From A07HB70 sp964512675 (lineage in GTDB: Archaea; Halobacteriota; Halobacteria; Halobacteriales; Haloferacaceae), in assembly GCA_964512675.1 (NCBI GenBank), contig CAZEJR010000001.1, forward strand, positions 62,001-126,000: DNA of 64,000 nt, in the 5' to 3' direction. The notes under the pieces were generated by a model. That model made no database searches and was not told the DNA's origin. It was given only the letters and a program-made list of their open reading frames with translations. This document shows positions 27,026-35,891 of this stretch, piece by piece (the first letter of the stretch is position 1; each line of letters starts with the position of its first letter). Both the position numbers and the translations under genes were made by a program.

Positions 27026-27030
27026 CCGAC

Positions 27031-27816
27031 CTACTCGAACTCGGGGTCGCGGTCCTCCTGGAACGCCGCCATCCCCTCGCGCTGGTCGTGGGTGCCGAAC
27101 AGCCCCGCGAACGTCCGGCGCTCGTACGCTAGCCCCGAGTCGAGGTCGGTTTCGTGGCTGGCGTTGAGCGCGTCCTTCGCGGCCCGGATCGCGTGCCGGG
27201 GCTTTGCGGCCAGGTCGGCGGCGAGGCCGTCGACCCGGTCGTCGAGCTCGTCGTGAGCGACCACCTCGCCGACGAGGCCGTGTTCGCCGGCGTCGGTGGC
27301 GTCGACGCGCTCGCCGAAGAAGATCAGCCGTCGGGCGACGTCGTCGCCCACCAGCCGCGGGAGGCGCTGGGTGCCGCCCCAGCCGGGGACGATACCGAGG
27401 TCGATCTCGGTCTGCCCGAGCACCGCCCGCTCGCTCGCGACCCTGAGATCACAGGCCAGCGCGAGCTCGCAGCCGCCGCCGAGCGCGTAGCCGTTCACCG
27501 CGGCGATCACCGGCGCCGGGAACCGCTCGACCTGCCGGCAGAGGTCGTGGCCGGTCTCGGCGTACGCAAGCGCCTCCGGCGGGTCCATCTCGGACATGTA
27601 CTCGATGTCGGCGCCGGCGACGAAGGCGGTGTCGCCCGCGCCGGTGACGACGACGGCGCGCGCGCCGGCCGCCTCCGCGGCGTCGAACGCGTTCGAGAGC
27701 GCACCGAGCGTCTCGACGTTCAGCGCGTTCAGTCGGTCGGGCCGGTCGACGACGACCCGCGCGACGTCGCCCGACGACTCGACCGCCACCGTCTCCGCGT
27801 CGAGGGTGAGGTCCAT
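27031..27816 (-). CDS. Enoyl-CoA hydratase/isomerase family protein
   Basis: This 261-residue crotonase-fold protein has the oxyanion-hole motif AGADIEYM and the catalytic acid positions in ALGGGCELALACD and QTEIDLGIVPGWGGTQRLPR. Having both Glu residues is typical of true hydratases of beta-oxidation. The start is set at ATG 27816 because the conserved fold begins directly after it; an upstream in-frame start would add a charged extension. The gene would serve the same acyl-CoA pathways as the 3-hydroxyacyl-CoA dehydrogenase at 51.5 kb. Confidence 0.9.
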   Translation of the reverse strand: MDLTLDAETVAVESSGDVARVVVDRPDRLNALNVETLGALSNAFDAAEAAGARAVVVTGAGDTAFVAGADIEYMSEMDPPEALAYAETGHDLCRQVERFPAPVIAAVNGYALGGGCELALACDLRVASERAVLGQTEIDLGIVPGWGGTQRLPRLVGDDVARRLIFFGERVDATDAGEHGLVGEVVAHDELDDRVDGLAADLAAKPRHAIRAAKDALNASHETDLDSGLAYERRTFAGLFGTHDQREGMAAFQEDRDPEFE

Positions 27817-27902
27817 CGCCTCCCGGGTCGCGTCGGGCCGGCCTAAGCCTTCCCCCGCGCCGAACCGCAACCAGAAAGAGCCAGCCGCGCCAACCGTCGT
27901 CC

Positions 27903-28415
27903 GTGACCGACCTCTCCGAGGAGGAGCGCGACCGCCTCGCCGACGTGGTCCGCCTCCAGCCGACGCGGAACGCCGACCTCGGCGAGCGCTGGGGGCTGGA
28001 GAGCGGGAGCGAGGTCCACCGCTACCTCGAGGACCACCTCTCCGACCTCTACTACCGTGACGAGGACAGCTACATCCGCGCGACGCCGGCGGCTGCCGAC
28101 CTCGTCGACGCCGACCCCGGTGTCGTCGACGGCGAGGACGGCCAGCCGGACGTCGTGCGCGTGTCGCGGTTCGCCGCCGACGTCCTCGCGGTGCTCGCCG
28201 GTCCGGACGAGCGCTCAGAGAGCGTCGTGAGCGTCCTCCGGAAGCTCCGCGAGCAGTTCGGGCGCGACCCCGAGGCGGAGGCGGTACGGAGCGAACTCCA
28301 GTCGCTCAGGCGAACCGGGCTGGTCGAGGTCGAACGCCGGACCGTGCCGACGTTTCGCCGGGCCGCGACCGACGTCACCGTCGAGGCCCGAGACGAGCCG
28401 GCGGCGGACGCCTGA
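27903..28415 (+). CDS. DUF5797-like haloarchaeal protein
   Basis: This 170-residue acidic protein has an N-terminal winged-helix-like part (LADVVRLQPTRNADLGERW, then GSEVHRYLEDHL) and a second helical half (VVSVLRKLREQFGRDPEAE, then LRRTGLVEVERR). The two HTH-like units suggest a DNA-binding or regulatory role, but no target is known. Start is GTG 27903, 30 bases after a short gap with an AGAAAGA stretch. It is convergent with the DUF5787-like gene. Confidence 0.75.
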   Translation: MTDLSEEERDRLADVVRLQPTRNADLGERWGLESGSEVHRYLEDHLSDLYYRDEDSYIRATPAAADLVDADPGVVDGEDGQPDVVRVSRFAADVLAVLAGPDERSESVVSVLRKLREQFGRDPEAEAVRSELQSLRRTGLVEVERRTVPTFRRAATDVTVEARDEPAADA

Positions 28416-28416
28416 G

Positions 28417-29427
28417 TCACCGTCCGGGTACGGACGGCTCGTCGCGGCCCCGCGCCCGCCGCCGCGCCAGCAGCCGACGGTACGTCGCTCCCGGCCCCCC
28501 CTCGATCGGCCACCCGCGCGTGCGCCACGCCGGCGGCTCCGGCTCGAACGACGAGCACGAGCCCGCACACTCCGCCTGTGTCTGGTGGCGCTCCTTCGCC
28601 GTGCAGTACGGCACGAGCGTGTCGCCGCGCGCCCGGAGCTCGTAGTGTCGGCAGTCGGGTCTGGTCGTCTCGACGTGGTCGCGAAACCCCCGACCGTAGG
28701 CCCGTTCGGCGAGGACCAGCCGCCGCTCGCGGTCCGTCGGCGCCGGATCGAGTGACGCGGCGTGCCACTCGGCTGCCGTGCTAGCGTAGCCGTCGTCCCC
28801 GATCGAGACGGCGAGGACGCCCGCCTCGACCGGGAGGTCTCGGAGGAGCGCCGGCTCCACGCGCTCGCCCGTCGCCGCGGTCGCGAGCCACGTCTCGTCC
28901 GCGAGGGCGCGCTCGACGTCGTGGGTGAGCTGTTCGCCCAGCCGGCGCGCGGCGCTCCGGTCGAGGTCGGGCTTGTTCTCGACGGCGACGACCCGCTCGA
29001 CCCAGTCCGGGTACGGCGCGATCCGGCGGATCTCGACCCGGTTCGAGCGCGTCCGCCGTTCGACGACACCGCGGGCGGCGGCGCGGTCTGTCGCCTCGCG
29101 GACGTAGCGCCACGGGAATCCGGGGTCCGGGATCGCGTCGCGGTACCACGTCCACTCGGCGGGCGCGTTGCGGACCACGCGCAGCAGGTCGGCGTCGAGC
29201 TCGTCGGCCCCGAACCGCGCCCGCGCGGCCAGCCCTCCGGGGTCGGCCTCGACTACCACCGTGTCCCACCGTCGGTCGGCCGTCCCGACCTGCCGCCCGA
29301 CGACCGGGACGGCGTCGCCCGCAGACCACGACCGCTCGGCCCAGCGACAGACGAGAAGTTCGAACACGAACTCCGGGACCGACCGAAGGTCGAGCGTCAC
29401 GGCTTGACGCCGCCCGCGGTCGATCAT
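28417..29427 (-). CDS. DUF5787-like haloarchaeal protein
   Basis: This 336-residue soluble protein has the conserved block APYPDWVERVVAVENKPDLD near the centre, like haloarchaeal DUF5787 members; the ENKPD element with a preceding acidic residue resembles a degenerate nuclease core. The C-terminus contains HYELRARG and a cluster of Cys (YCTAKERHQTQAECAGSCSSF) that could bind a metal or an Fe-S cluster. ATG 29427 is used; GTG 29400, immediately before LDLRSVPEF, is an equally good start. The function is unknown. Confidence 0.75.
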   Translation of the reverse strand: MIDRGRRQAVTLDLRSVPEFVFELLVCRWAERSWSAGDAVPVVGRQVGTADRRWDTVVVEADPGGLAARARFGADELDADLLRVVRNAPAEWTWYRDAIPDPGFPWRYVREATDRAAARGVVERRTRSNRVEIRRIAPYPDWVERVVAVENKPDLDRSAARRLGEQLTHDVERALADETWLATAATGERVEPALLRDLPVEAGVLAVSIGDDGYASTAAEWHAASLDPAPTDRERRLVLAERAYGRGFRDHVETTRPDCRHYELRARGDTLVPYCTAKERHQTQAECAGSCSSFEPEPPAWRTRGWPIEGGPGATYRRLLARRRARGRDEPSVPGR

Positions 29428-29476
29428 AAGTGATCCGGGAGCTCTCCGTACCGCGGTGACGGAGGAACGGTAGCCG

Positions 29477-29505
29477 CGTCACGCCCTCGACACGCAGGCG
29501 TGACG
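29477..29505. repeat. Inverted repeat with 9-bp stem and 11-base loop
   Basis: CGTCACGCC at 29477-29485 is exactly complementary to GGCGTGACG at 29497-29505. It lies between the end of the Nudix gene and the start of the DUF5787-like gene, both on the minus strand. It could be a terminator-like stem or an operator. Confidence 0.45.
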
Positions 29506-29565
29506 ACGCCGGGAGTCGGGCCCTCGACCGCGACGCCGTGTGCAACGGCGCGGGCCACGCGCGCC

Positions 29566-29582
29566 ACGGCCCCTCTGGCCGT
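29566..29582. repeat. Short hairpin, 6-bp stem
   Basis: ACGGCC and GGCCGT flank the five-base loop CCTCT. It lies in the same 207-base gap (29428-29634) as the inverted repeat at 29477. No coding frame is convincing in this gap. Confidence 0.3.
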
Positions 29583-29634
29583 CGTGGACTGCGCGAGGGC
29601 GGGTCGACGCAGACGACGCCGCGTTCTCCCCCGG

Positions 29635-30096
29635 CTACGTGTACCGGCGCTCGTCGCCGTCCTCGGCCTCGGCCACGAGGTCGTCGAGGTGGACGTGTGC
29701 CTCCCGGAGGATCTCGCGGGGACCGTCCTGCGTGATGGTGTTCAGCGCCTGCTCGTAGTCGCGCCACTGCATGTCGCGGTGCTCCGCGGAGAGCTCGGCG
29801 CTCGCCTCGAACGACCGCGCGATGAACAGGTGGACGGTCTTGTGGATCGTGTTGCCCCCCGCCTCGAACACGTAGTCGTACTCCTCGCGGAAGCCGTCGA
29901 TGAGCCGGAAGTCCTCGATCCCGGCCTCCTCCTGTACCTCGCGGATCGCCGTCTGCTGGAGCTCCTCGTCGCCCTCGACGCCGCCCTTCGGAAACTCCCA
30001 GTCGCCCGGACGGCTCTTCAGGAGGAGGTACTCGCGGCGGCCACGAGTGTCTCGGAAGAGGATCGCCCCCGCGCTCGTCGCCTCGACGGTCATCAC
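29635..30096 (-). CDS. Nudix hydrolase, bis(5'-nucleosyl)-tetraphosphatase-like
   Basis: This 153-residue Nudix enzyme has the complete box GGVEGDEELQQTAIREVQEE ending in AGI, the metal site for pyrophosphate hydrolysis. EFPKGG before the box and the YDYVFEAGGNTIHKTVHLFI strand region resemble asymmetric Ap4A hydrolases. An Ap4A/dinucleotide or NTP-cleaning role is therefore likely, but substrate choice is inferred. ATG 30096 and ATG 30093 are adjacent, so the start is uncertain by one residue. Confidence 0.88.
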   Translation of the reverse strand: MMTVEATSAGAILFRDTRGRREYLLLKSRPGDWEFPKGGVEGDEELQQTAIREVQEEAGIEDFRLIDGFREEYDYVFEAGGNTIHKTVHLFIARSFEASAELSAEHRDMQWRDYEQALNTITQDGPREILREAHVHLDDLVAEAEDGDERRYT

Positions 30097-30183
30097 GACG
30101 CGGTACGACGGCCCGGGTTATCAGAATGTCGCCCCCCGACGTGGATCTGCGGGGTTTTTCCATCGTCGCGTCCGTCTCCGTCC

Positions 30184-30510
30184 GTGACCGTCGTCACGAA
30201 GCTCCGGTTCCAGAGCGGGGACCGGTCGGCACTCAACGAGGTCGTCGGCGACCTGAAGCGGATGCTGGAGCGAAAGGGCGCCGACTGTACGGGCCCCCAC
30301 TCGGACCCGCCACGCGACGTCCCGGTGCCGCTCTACCGCGACTTGAGCGCCGGCGATCAGCCGCTCGGCGACTGGCGTTACACCGTCTACTCCCGGCGGA
30401 TGGAGATCCACGGGAGTGACCGCATCACCCGCGAGATCGGCCACATGTCGTTTCCCGAATCCGTCCGGGTCGAGATCGAGGTCGAACAGCGCGGCCCCGT
30501 CGGCTCCTGA
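30184..30510 (+). CDS. uS10-like protein (ribosomal protein S10 paralogue)
   Basis: This 108-residue protein has the S10 ferredoxin-like fold pattern: TVVTKLRFQSGDRSALNEVV, GPHSDPPRDVPVPL and the C-terminal strand SVRVEIEVEQR. Compared with the true S10 it is shortened and altered around the loop (DWRYTVYSRRMEIHGSD). Haloarchaea carry such a paralogue in addition to rpsJ, and its role is unclear. Start is GTG 30184. It is divergent from the Nudix gene. Confidence 0.8.
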   Translation: MTVVTKLRFQSGDRSALNEVVGDLKRMLERKGADCTGPHSDPPRDVPVPLYRDLSAGDQPLGDWRYTVYSRRMEIHGSDRITREIGHMSFPESVRVEIEVEQRGPVGS

Positions 30511-30550
30511 CTGCCGACGCGGCTTTGTGCCTCCCCACCGACCGGCGGGT

Positions 30551-31822
30551 ATGGACGTCACCGTCGACCACGACGCCCTCGTGACCCTGCGTCGCGACCT
30601 CCACCGGCATCCGGAGCCGGCGTGGCGGGAGTTCTACACGACGGCGCGCCTCGTCGCCGAACTCGAGTCCAGGCCGATAGACGCGCTCTCCGTCGGGAGC
30701 GAGGTTCTGGCCGACGACCGTTCTGGTGTCCCGAGCGACGAGGAGCTGACCGCGTGGCGTGAGCGCGCGCGCGACGCCGGCGCCGACGAGGCTACCCTGG
30801 ACAGACTCGACGGCGGCCAGACGGGGCTGGTCGCCGTCGTCGAGCGCGGGGACGGGCCGGTCGTGGGACTCCGCGTCGACATCGACGCGCTCCCGATCAC
30901 GGAGGCGGGAGACGACGACCACCATCCCGCCCGCGAGGGGTTTCGCTCCACGAACGAGGGGTATATGCACGCCTGCGGCCACGACGCCCACGCGACTGTC
31001 GGCGTCGGAGTGCTCGACGCGGTGCTGGCGAGCGACTTCGCCGGCACGCTGAAAGTGATCTTCCAGCCCGCGGAGGAGGTGGTCGGCGGCGGCCAGCCGG
31101 TCGCGGCGAGCGGCCACTTGGACGACGTCGACGCGCTGTTCGCGGTCCACGTCGGCCTCGACCACCCGACCGGCGAGGTGGTGGCCGGCGTCGGCGGGTT
31201 CCTCGCGGTCCAGGACTTCGTGGCGGAGTTCTACGGCGAGTCGGCCCACGCCGGCGGCCACCCGGAGCGCGGGCGTCACGCCGTCGGGGCGATGGCGACG
31301 GCGGTTGCACACCTCCACGCGATCCCGCGACACGCCGACGGGGCGACGCGGGTGAACGCCGGACGGGTGGAGGGCGGGACGGCGAGCAACGTGATCCCCG
31401 AGCACGCCCGGATCGTCGGCGAGGTGCGCGGCGAGACGACCGCGCTGATGGAGTACGTCGACACCCACGCCGAGCGGATACTCGACGCGGCGGCGGCGCT
31501 GCACGACTGTGCGGTCGACGTGACCCGCGGGTCGCGGGCGCCGAGCGCCGAGAGTGACCCCGAACTCGCCGGCCTCGTCGCCGACGCCGCCCGCGAGACA
31601 CCGGGCGTGACGAGCGTCCTCGAGACGGCCGATCTGGGCGGGAGCGAGGACGCCACCTACCTGATGCGTCGCGTCCAGGAGCACGACGGCCTGGCGACGT
31701 ACGTCGGGGTCGGCACCGACCACCCCGGCGGCCACCACACCCCGCGGTTCGACGTCGACGAGGACAGCCTGCCGGTCGCCGTCGAGGTCCTGACCCGGGC
31801 GATCCTCGCGGTTGACGGCTGA
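30551..31822 (+). CDS. M20-family amidohydrolase/peptidase
   Basis: This 423-residue metallohydrolase has the M20D (amidohydrolase, AbgA-like) features: LHRHPEPAWREFYT at the N-terminus, MHACGHDAHATVGVG carrying metal ligands, FQPAEEVVGGG with the catalytic Glu, and a bacterial-exopeptidase dimerisation domain in the middle (GESAHAGGHPERGRHAV). The C-terminal GTDHPGGHHTPRFDVDE supplies the last ligand. It likely removes an acyl or aminobenzoyl group from an amino acid. Start ATG 30551 precedes the conserved region directly. Confidence 0.9.
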   Translation: MDVTVDHDALVTLRRDLHRHPEPAWREFYTTARLVAELESRPIDALSVGSEVLADDRSGVPSDEELTAWRERARDAGADEATLDRLDGGQTGLVAVVERGDGPVVGLRVDIDALPITEAGDDDHHPAREGFRSTNEGYMHACGHDAHATVGVGVLDAVLASDFAGTLKVIFQPAEEVVGGGQPVAASGHLDDVDALFAVHVGLDHPTGEVVAGVGGFLAVQDFVAEFYGESAHAGGHPERGRHAVGAMATAVAHLHAIPRHADGATRVNAGRVEGGTASNVIPEHARIVGEVRGETTALMEYVDTHAERILDAAAALHDCAVDVTRGSRAPSAESDPELAGLVADAARETPGVTSVLETADLGGSEDATYLMRRVQEHDGLATYVGVGTDHPGGHHTPRFDVDEDSLPVAVEVLTRAILAVDG

Positions 31823-31858
31823 GTTACACACTTCGGCCATCAGAAACCTGTCGGCAGC

Positions 31859-32239
31859 GTGAACGTCGCGTCGCCGGGAGACGTGCCCTTCCGGCTGCTG
31901 CTCGTGACGACGTGGGCGGTGGCCTGGGGAGCGATGACGGTGTGCGAAGCGATCCACACCCACCGGCGGTGGGTTCGCCGCGTACCCGTTCGCCTTCGGC
32001 GCCGGTGTCCTCGGAGCGGTGGCGCCCGCCGTGCTGTCGTTCGTCGAGACACCGTTCGTGCGCGGGACGCCGGTCGCCGCGGTCGTGCGTCTCGCCGTCC
32101 GGGCGTCGCCGTCGGACCACGTCGTCGTGGCCGTCGCGCTCCACCTCGTCGTCGCGGCGGTGCTGGTGGTGACGAAGGAGCGCTCCCGTTCCGACCGGTC
32201 TCTCCCCCGGACGAGAGCGGCACGCGTGTCGGCGTCTAG
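31859..32239 (+). pseudogene. Frameshifted small membrane-protein gene
   Basis: GTG 31859 starts NVASPGDVPFRLLLVTTWAV and continues to CEAIHTH near 31965. The coding character then moves to another frame reading GGGFAAYPFAFGAGVLGAV, a LSFVETPFVRG stretch and ALHLVVAAVLVVTKE up to about 32175. The first frame resumes with PFRPVSPPDESGTRVGV and TAG at 32237-32239, overlapping the convergent gene's stop through CTAG. Together this gives a coherent three-span membrane protein if two compensating indels are corrected. Either the gene is broken or the sequence has two errors. Confidence 0.5.
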
Positions 32240-33603
32240 TACTTCGGCTCCGCTCCGACGGCGTCGTACACCCGGTCCATCAGGTCGTCGCGGGCGGCCT
32301 GCCAGCCCCCGAGCGCCTCCGGCTGTCCGGGGTAGCGGTCGTAGTGGTCGACCAACTCGCCCGAGAGCCGCTTCGCGCGGTAGAAGTCGAGCACCGTCTC
32401 CCAGTACCTGAGACTCCGGAGCGCGACCCGGGCCTTCAGCGCGAGGCCGAACGACGCCTCGCCGTAGAGCGCCTCGGCGATCTTCTCGCCCGGCAGCGCC
32501 GCGAGCAGACCCATCAGGTCGTCCACCGCCACGGCGGTCGAGAGGACGTTGTAGACGTCGAGGCCGGCGTACCGCGCGCCGAACTTCTCCATCACCCGGC
32601 GGTTGTACCGCCAGAGACCCGCCTCGCTCGTGTCACCCTCGCCGACCGCCCGGACGGCCTCCTCGGCTGCGTAACAGCCGGCGTAGGCCGCACCGGCGAT
32701 CCCGCCGCCGGTCGTCGGGTTGACGTGGCCCGCGGCGTCGCCCGCGGCGACGAGTCCCGGCGCGACCGCAGAGTCGTACGGTCGGCGGGTCGGGAGCGCC
32801 GCCCCGAGCTTGTCCACCACCTCGGCGCCGCGGAACTCGGGCCGGTCGCGTATGTCGCGCTTCAGGTCCTCGACCAGTTCCATCGGCTCCTCGGTCATCT
32901 GGAACCCCAGTCCGGCGTTGATCGTCGTCTCCGTCCGCGGGAAGTACCAGAGGTAGCCCGCCGCGCGCTCCGTCGGTTTGAACACGAGGGCGTCGTCCCA
33001 CTCGACCGGTTCGGGCACCTCGACGATCTCGCGGTACGCCGAACAGAACTGCGAGTACCGAACGTTCGTGTCGAACGTCGCCGCCGAGAGGTCGGCGCGG
33101 TCCTGGAGGATCGAGAGCGCACCCGCCGCGTCGACTGTTACCTCGGCGTCGTAGGTCGCCGGGTCGCCGCGCCGAACGGCGTCGACGCCACACACCGTAC
33201 CCCCGTCGGCCTGCCGAACGTCGTGGACCACCGTGTCGTAGTGGAACTCCGCGCCGGCGTCCTCCGCGGCGGCGATGAGCCGTCGGCCGAACTCGTGGCG
33301 GTCGATAACCGCGAGTTCGCCCGGCACCGGGATGTCGAGCACCGTCTCCTCGCTCGGGATCTCGAACCGACCGTGGTCGACGCCCGTGTTCGTAAATGCC
33401 GGTTCGATCCGCGACTTCGGGATCGCCTCGGGAAACGCGTCGGCGCCCTTCAGCGCGTCGCCACAGGCGACGTGGCCGGCGTCGGACTCGCTCTTCCGGT
33501 CGACGACGACGACGTCGAGACCTGCCGCGGCGGCGGTGGCGGCGGCGTAGCAGCCGGCGGTTCCCGCGCCGACGACGAGGACGTCCGGGGCGTGGGTGGT
33601 CAC
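32236..33603 (-). CDS. Geranylgeranyl reductase family FAD oxidoreductase
   Basis: This 455-residue flavoprotein has the FAD dinucleotide motif VVGAGTAGCYAAATAAAAG with the following DRKSE, the second nucleotide region GLVAAGDAAGHVNPTTGGGI and the substrate-pocket motif AGYLWYFPR. The family includes digeranylgeranylglycerophospholipid reductase, which saturates archaeal isoprenoid chains, and menaquinone-specific reductases. The length fits. Which lipid is reduced is inferred. A TATA element sits 24-38 bases upstream of the GTG start. Confidence 0.88.
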   Translation of the reverse strand: MTTHAPDVLVVGAGTAGCYAAATAAAAGLDVVVVDRKSESDAGHVACGDALKGADAFPEAIPKSRIEPAFTNTGVDHGRFEIPSEETVLDIPVPGELAVIDRHEFGRRLIAAAEDAGAEFHYDTVVHDVRQADGGTVCGVDAVRRGDPATYDAEVTVDAAGALSILQDRADLSAATFDTNVRYSQFCSAYREIVEVPEPVEWDDALVFKPTERAAGYLWYFPRTETTINAGLGFQMTEEPMELVEDLKRDIRDRPEFRGAEVVDKLGAALPTRRPYDSAVAPGLVAAGDAAGHVNPTTGGGIAGAAYAGCYAAEEAVRAVGEGDTSEAGLWRYNRRVMEKFGARYAGLDVYNVLSTAVAVDDLMGLLAALPGEKIAEALYGEASFGLALKARVALRSLRYWETVLDFYRAKRLSGELVDHYDRYPGQPEALGGWQAARDDLMDRVYDAVGAEPKY

Positions 33604-33626
33604 GTCGGCTCCTCGCGCGTGGGCGC

Positions 33627-33641
33627 GATAAACGCTTGGCT
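33627..33641 (-). promoter_or_regulatory. Promoter element of the geranylgeranyl-reductase-type gene
   Basis: The minus strand reads AGCCAAGCGTTTATC, 24-38 bases before the start codon, the distance expected for a leaderless archaeal transcript. Confidence 0.45.
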
Positions 33642-33684
33642 CTAGGAACAGTCGCCCGCGGGTGTCTCAGTGCCGACCGGCTCC

Positions 33685-35028
33685 TCACCCGGTCTCCGCG
33701 ACCGCGTCCGCGACGAGACCGGTCGCGCGATCCGCCAGCGTCTCGATGTCGTCGCCCTCGACGTACACCCGGACCTTCGGCTCCGTGCCACTCGGACGGA
33801 CGAGCAGCCACGACCCGTCCGGACGGTCCAGCCGGACACCGTGGTCGAACGTCGCCTCTGCCTCCGGAAACGCCGCCGGCAGACGGCTGCGCAGGTCGGT
33901 CATCACCACACCCTTGTGGCTGTCGGGACAGTCGACCGAGAGCTTCCGGTACGGCCGCTCGGCAACCGGCGCACGGAGCGCGTCGAGCCCCTCCGCGGCG
34001 ACGAGGCGGGTCAGGATCGCCGCGCTCGCCACGCCGTCGATCCAGCTCCCCCACGCCGGGTGGAGGTGTTTCCACGGCTCCGCGGCGAACACCACGGGTC
34101 CGTCGCTGGCGGCGACGCCCTCGTGGATCGCGCCGAGTTGCACCCGCTCGACCCGGCCTCCGGCGGCCGTGACGCGGTCGTCGACCCGCGCCGAGGTGTC
34201 GGGCGTGACGACGACGACGGGGTCGTCGGCCTCGCGCCGCCGGACGTAGTGCTCGGCCAGGACGGCGAGGACAGTGTTGCGGTCGACGAGGCCGCCGTCG
34301 CCGTCGAGGACGACGATGCGGTCGGCGTCGCCGTCGTGTGCCACCCCGAGGTCCGCGTCGGGATCCTGCGAGAGAAACGCCCGGAGGTCGCCCAGCGACT
34401 CGCGGGTCGGCTTCGGCGCGCGACCGGGAAAGTAGCCGTCGACTCCGCCGTTCAGCGTCACGACGTCCGCGCCGAGGTCACGCAGCGCCACCGGAGTGGC
34501 GCGTGCGCCGACGCCGTTACCGACGTCGACGGCGACGCGGAGACCGTCGGGTGCGGCGCCGTGGCCACGAGCGTGCGCGACGAGCGCGGTCAGATAGTCG
34601 TCCAGCGGATCCTCGCGGGCGACCCCGCCCCACGCCGTCCAGTCGGCCTGTCCACCGTCGTCGACGCCGCTCTCGACTGCCGCCTCCGCCGCCGCGTCGT
34701 ACTCGACGCCGTCGACGAACAGCTTGAGTCCGTTGTCGCCCGGTGGGTTGTGCGACGCGGTGACCATCGCGCCGCGTCGCCCGCGCGAGGCGAAAGCGAG
34801 CGCCGGCGTCGGCACACGCCCGACCCGCCGGACGTCTGCGCCGCCGGCGGCTAGCCCGGCCGTGGCCGCCGCCGCCAGCCCCGCGCCGGTCGTCCGACCG
34901 TCGCGTCCGACGACGAACGTCGGGTCGGGGGCCGCGGCGCGGGCGGCGGCGCGACACACCCGCGCGACGAGTTCGGGCCGGACCCGGTCGACATCGCCGC
35001 GGACGCCGGCGGTTCCGAACAGCTCCAT
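33685..35028 (-). CDS. Phosphohexomutase, phosphoglucosamine mutase-like (GlmM/ManB family)
   Basis: This 447-residue alpha-D-phosphohexomutase has all four signature loops: MELFGTAGVRG, the phosphoserine loop TASHNP (about 89-94), the metal loop DGDADR (about 233-238) and the phosphate-binding RPSGTEPK (about 411-418). The sugar-specificity loop is present but not decisive between glucosamine, mannose and glucose phosphates. It probably feeds glycan or UDP-sugar synthesis. The ATG at 35028 leaves about 100 bases to the divergent acylphosphatase gene. Confidence 0.92.
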   Translation of the reverse strand: MELFGTAGVRGDVDRVRPELVARVCRAAARAAAPDPTFVVGRDGRTTGAGLAAAATAGLAAGGADVRRVGRVPTPALAFASRGRRGAMVTASHNPPGDNGLKLFVDGVEYDAAAEAAVESGVDDGGQADWTAWGGVAREDPLDDYLTALVAHARGHGAAPDGLRVAVDVGNGVGARATPVALRDLGADVVTLNGGVDGYFPGRAPKPTRESLGDLRAFLSQDPDADLGVAHDGDADRIVVLDGDGGLVDRNTVLAVLAEHYVRRREADDPVVVVTPDTSARVDDRVTAAGGRVERVQLGAIHEGVAASDGPVVFAAEPWKHLHPAWGSWIDGVASAAILTRLVAAEGLDALRAPVAERPYRKLSVDCPDSHKGVVMTDLRSRLPAAFPEAEATFDHGVRLDRPDGSWLLVRPSGTEPKVRVYVEGDDIETLADRATGLVADAVAETG

Positions 35029-35128
35029 ACGGACACAGGGAGAGCCGGGGAGTTAACTCCCGCCGGTCGCGGCTACGGCGTCCGAAACGCGTCGGGACGT
35101 TCATCACACCTGGTCGTCACGTACGGGC

Positions 35129-35428
35129 GTGAACGACGCGGACGACGCCGACGACACGACTGTCCGGGCCCACGTCCACGTCTCCGGGCGTGTCCAGGGC
35201 GTCGGCTACCGCGCGGCGACGCGCCGGCACGCGCGCGAGTGCGGCGTCGACGGGTGGGTACGGAACCTCGACGACGGGCGGGTCGAGGCCGTCTTCGAGG
35301 GGACCCGCGACGCGGTGACGGCGGCGGTCGAGTGGTGTCACGGCGGGAGCCGTGCGGCCCGCGTCGACGACGTCGACGTCGTGTGGGAGGACCAGACCGG
35401 GGTCGACGGGTTCGAGATCCGCCGGTGA
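35129..35428 (+). CDS. acyP: Acylphosphatase
   Basis: This 99-residue enzyme hydrolyses carboxyl-phosphate anhydrides. The signature VSGRVQGVGYRAATRRHA contains the phosphate-binding cradle and catalytic Arg; GWVRNLDDGRVEAVFEG contains the catalytic Asn. An acidic N-terminal extension of about 12 residues is haloarchaea-like. Start is GTG 35129. Confidence 0.93.
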   Translation: MNDADDADDTTVRAHVHVSGRVQGVGYRAATRRHARECGVDGWVRNLDDGRVEAVFEGTRDAVTAAVEWCHGGSRAARVDDVDVVWEDQTGVDGFEIRR

Positions 35429-35891
35429 CGCGGCTCGACGGCGGGGTCTCCACGGCTGCGGTCCGTCTGGTGACCTCGTCTCCACGCCCTGAGTGGCCGA
35501 CCAGAGGCTGCCGCGACGTCGACTCCACGACGGGGACCGGGATCCGGGCCTCCGTCTCCCGCAGCGGGGTGAGCGTGTCCCTGGCGTCCACCTCAGCGAG
35601 CCCGCCGTCGATGCGGGTCGGGCTCGGACCGCAACCAGCAGAGTACGGACACGTCGGTCCGAACGACGGCGACCGGACCAGCGGCTCGGTCGCCGGGACC
35701 GGGGTCGACGCCTCCGACGCCCGCGTGACGTTCGGTCCCGGCTGCCGTCGACGGCGTCAGCCGTCGTGTGGGGGTACGCGTCCCGAGGGTGTCGGTGCGG
35801 GCCACCCTGACGGACGAGCCGAGACGGTGTGACGACGAGCGGAGGTTGCCGACCACGGCGACGACGATCGAGCCACCGGGAGTACGCCGCT
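35429..35891. other. 463-base stretch without a convincing gene
   Basis: Several frames stay open on both strands but none has the acidic composition or conserved motifs of the neighbouring genes, and no ribosome site or promoter decides a start. The stretch is less strongly biased at third positions than its flanks. It borders the atypical PrpF-family gene and may be remnant sequence of an insertion. Confidence 0.5.

Noticed and set aside
35593..35856. 87-residue minus-strand frame in the gap after acyP
   Set aside because: Thr/Arg/Pro-rich with no conserved pattern and no promoter; kept as unassigned sequence.
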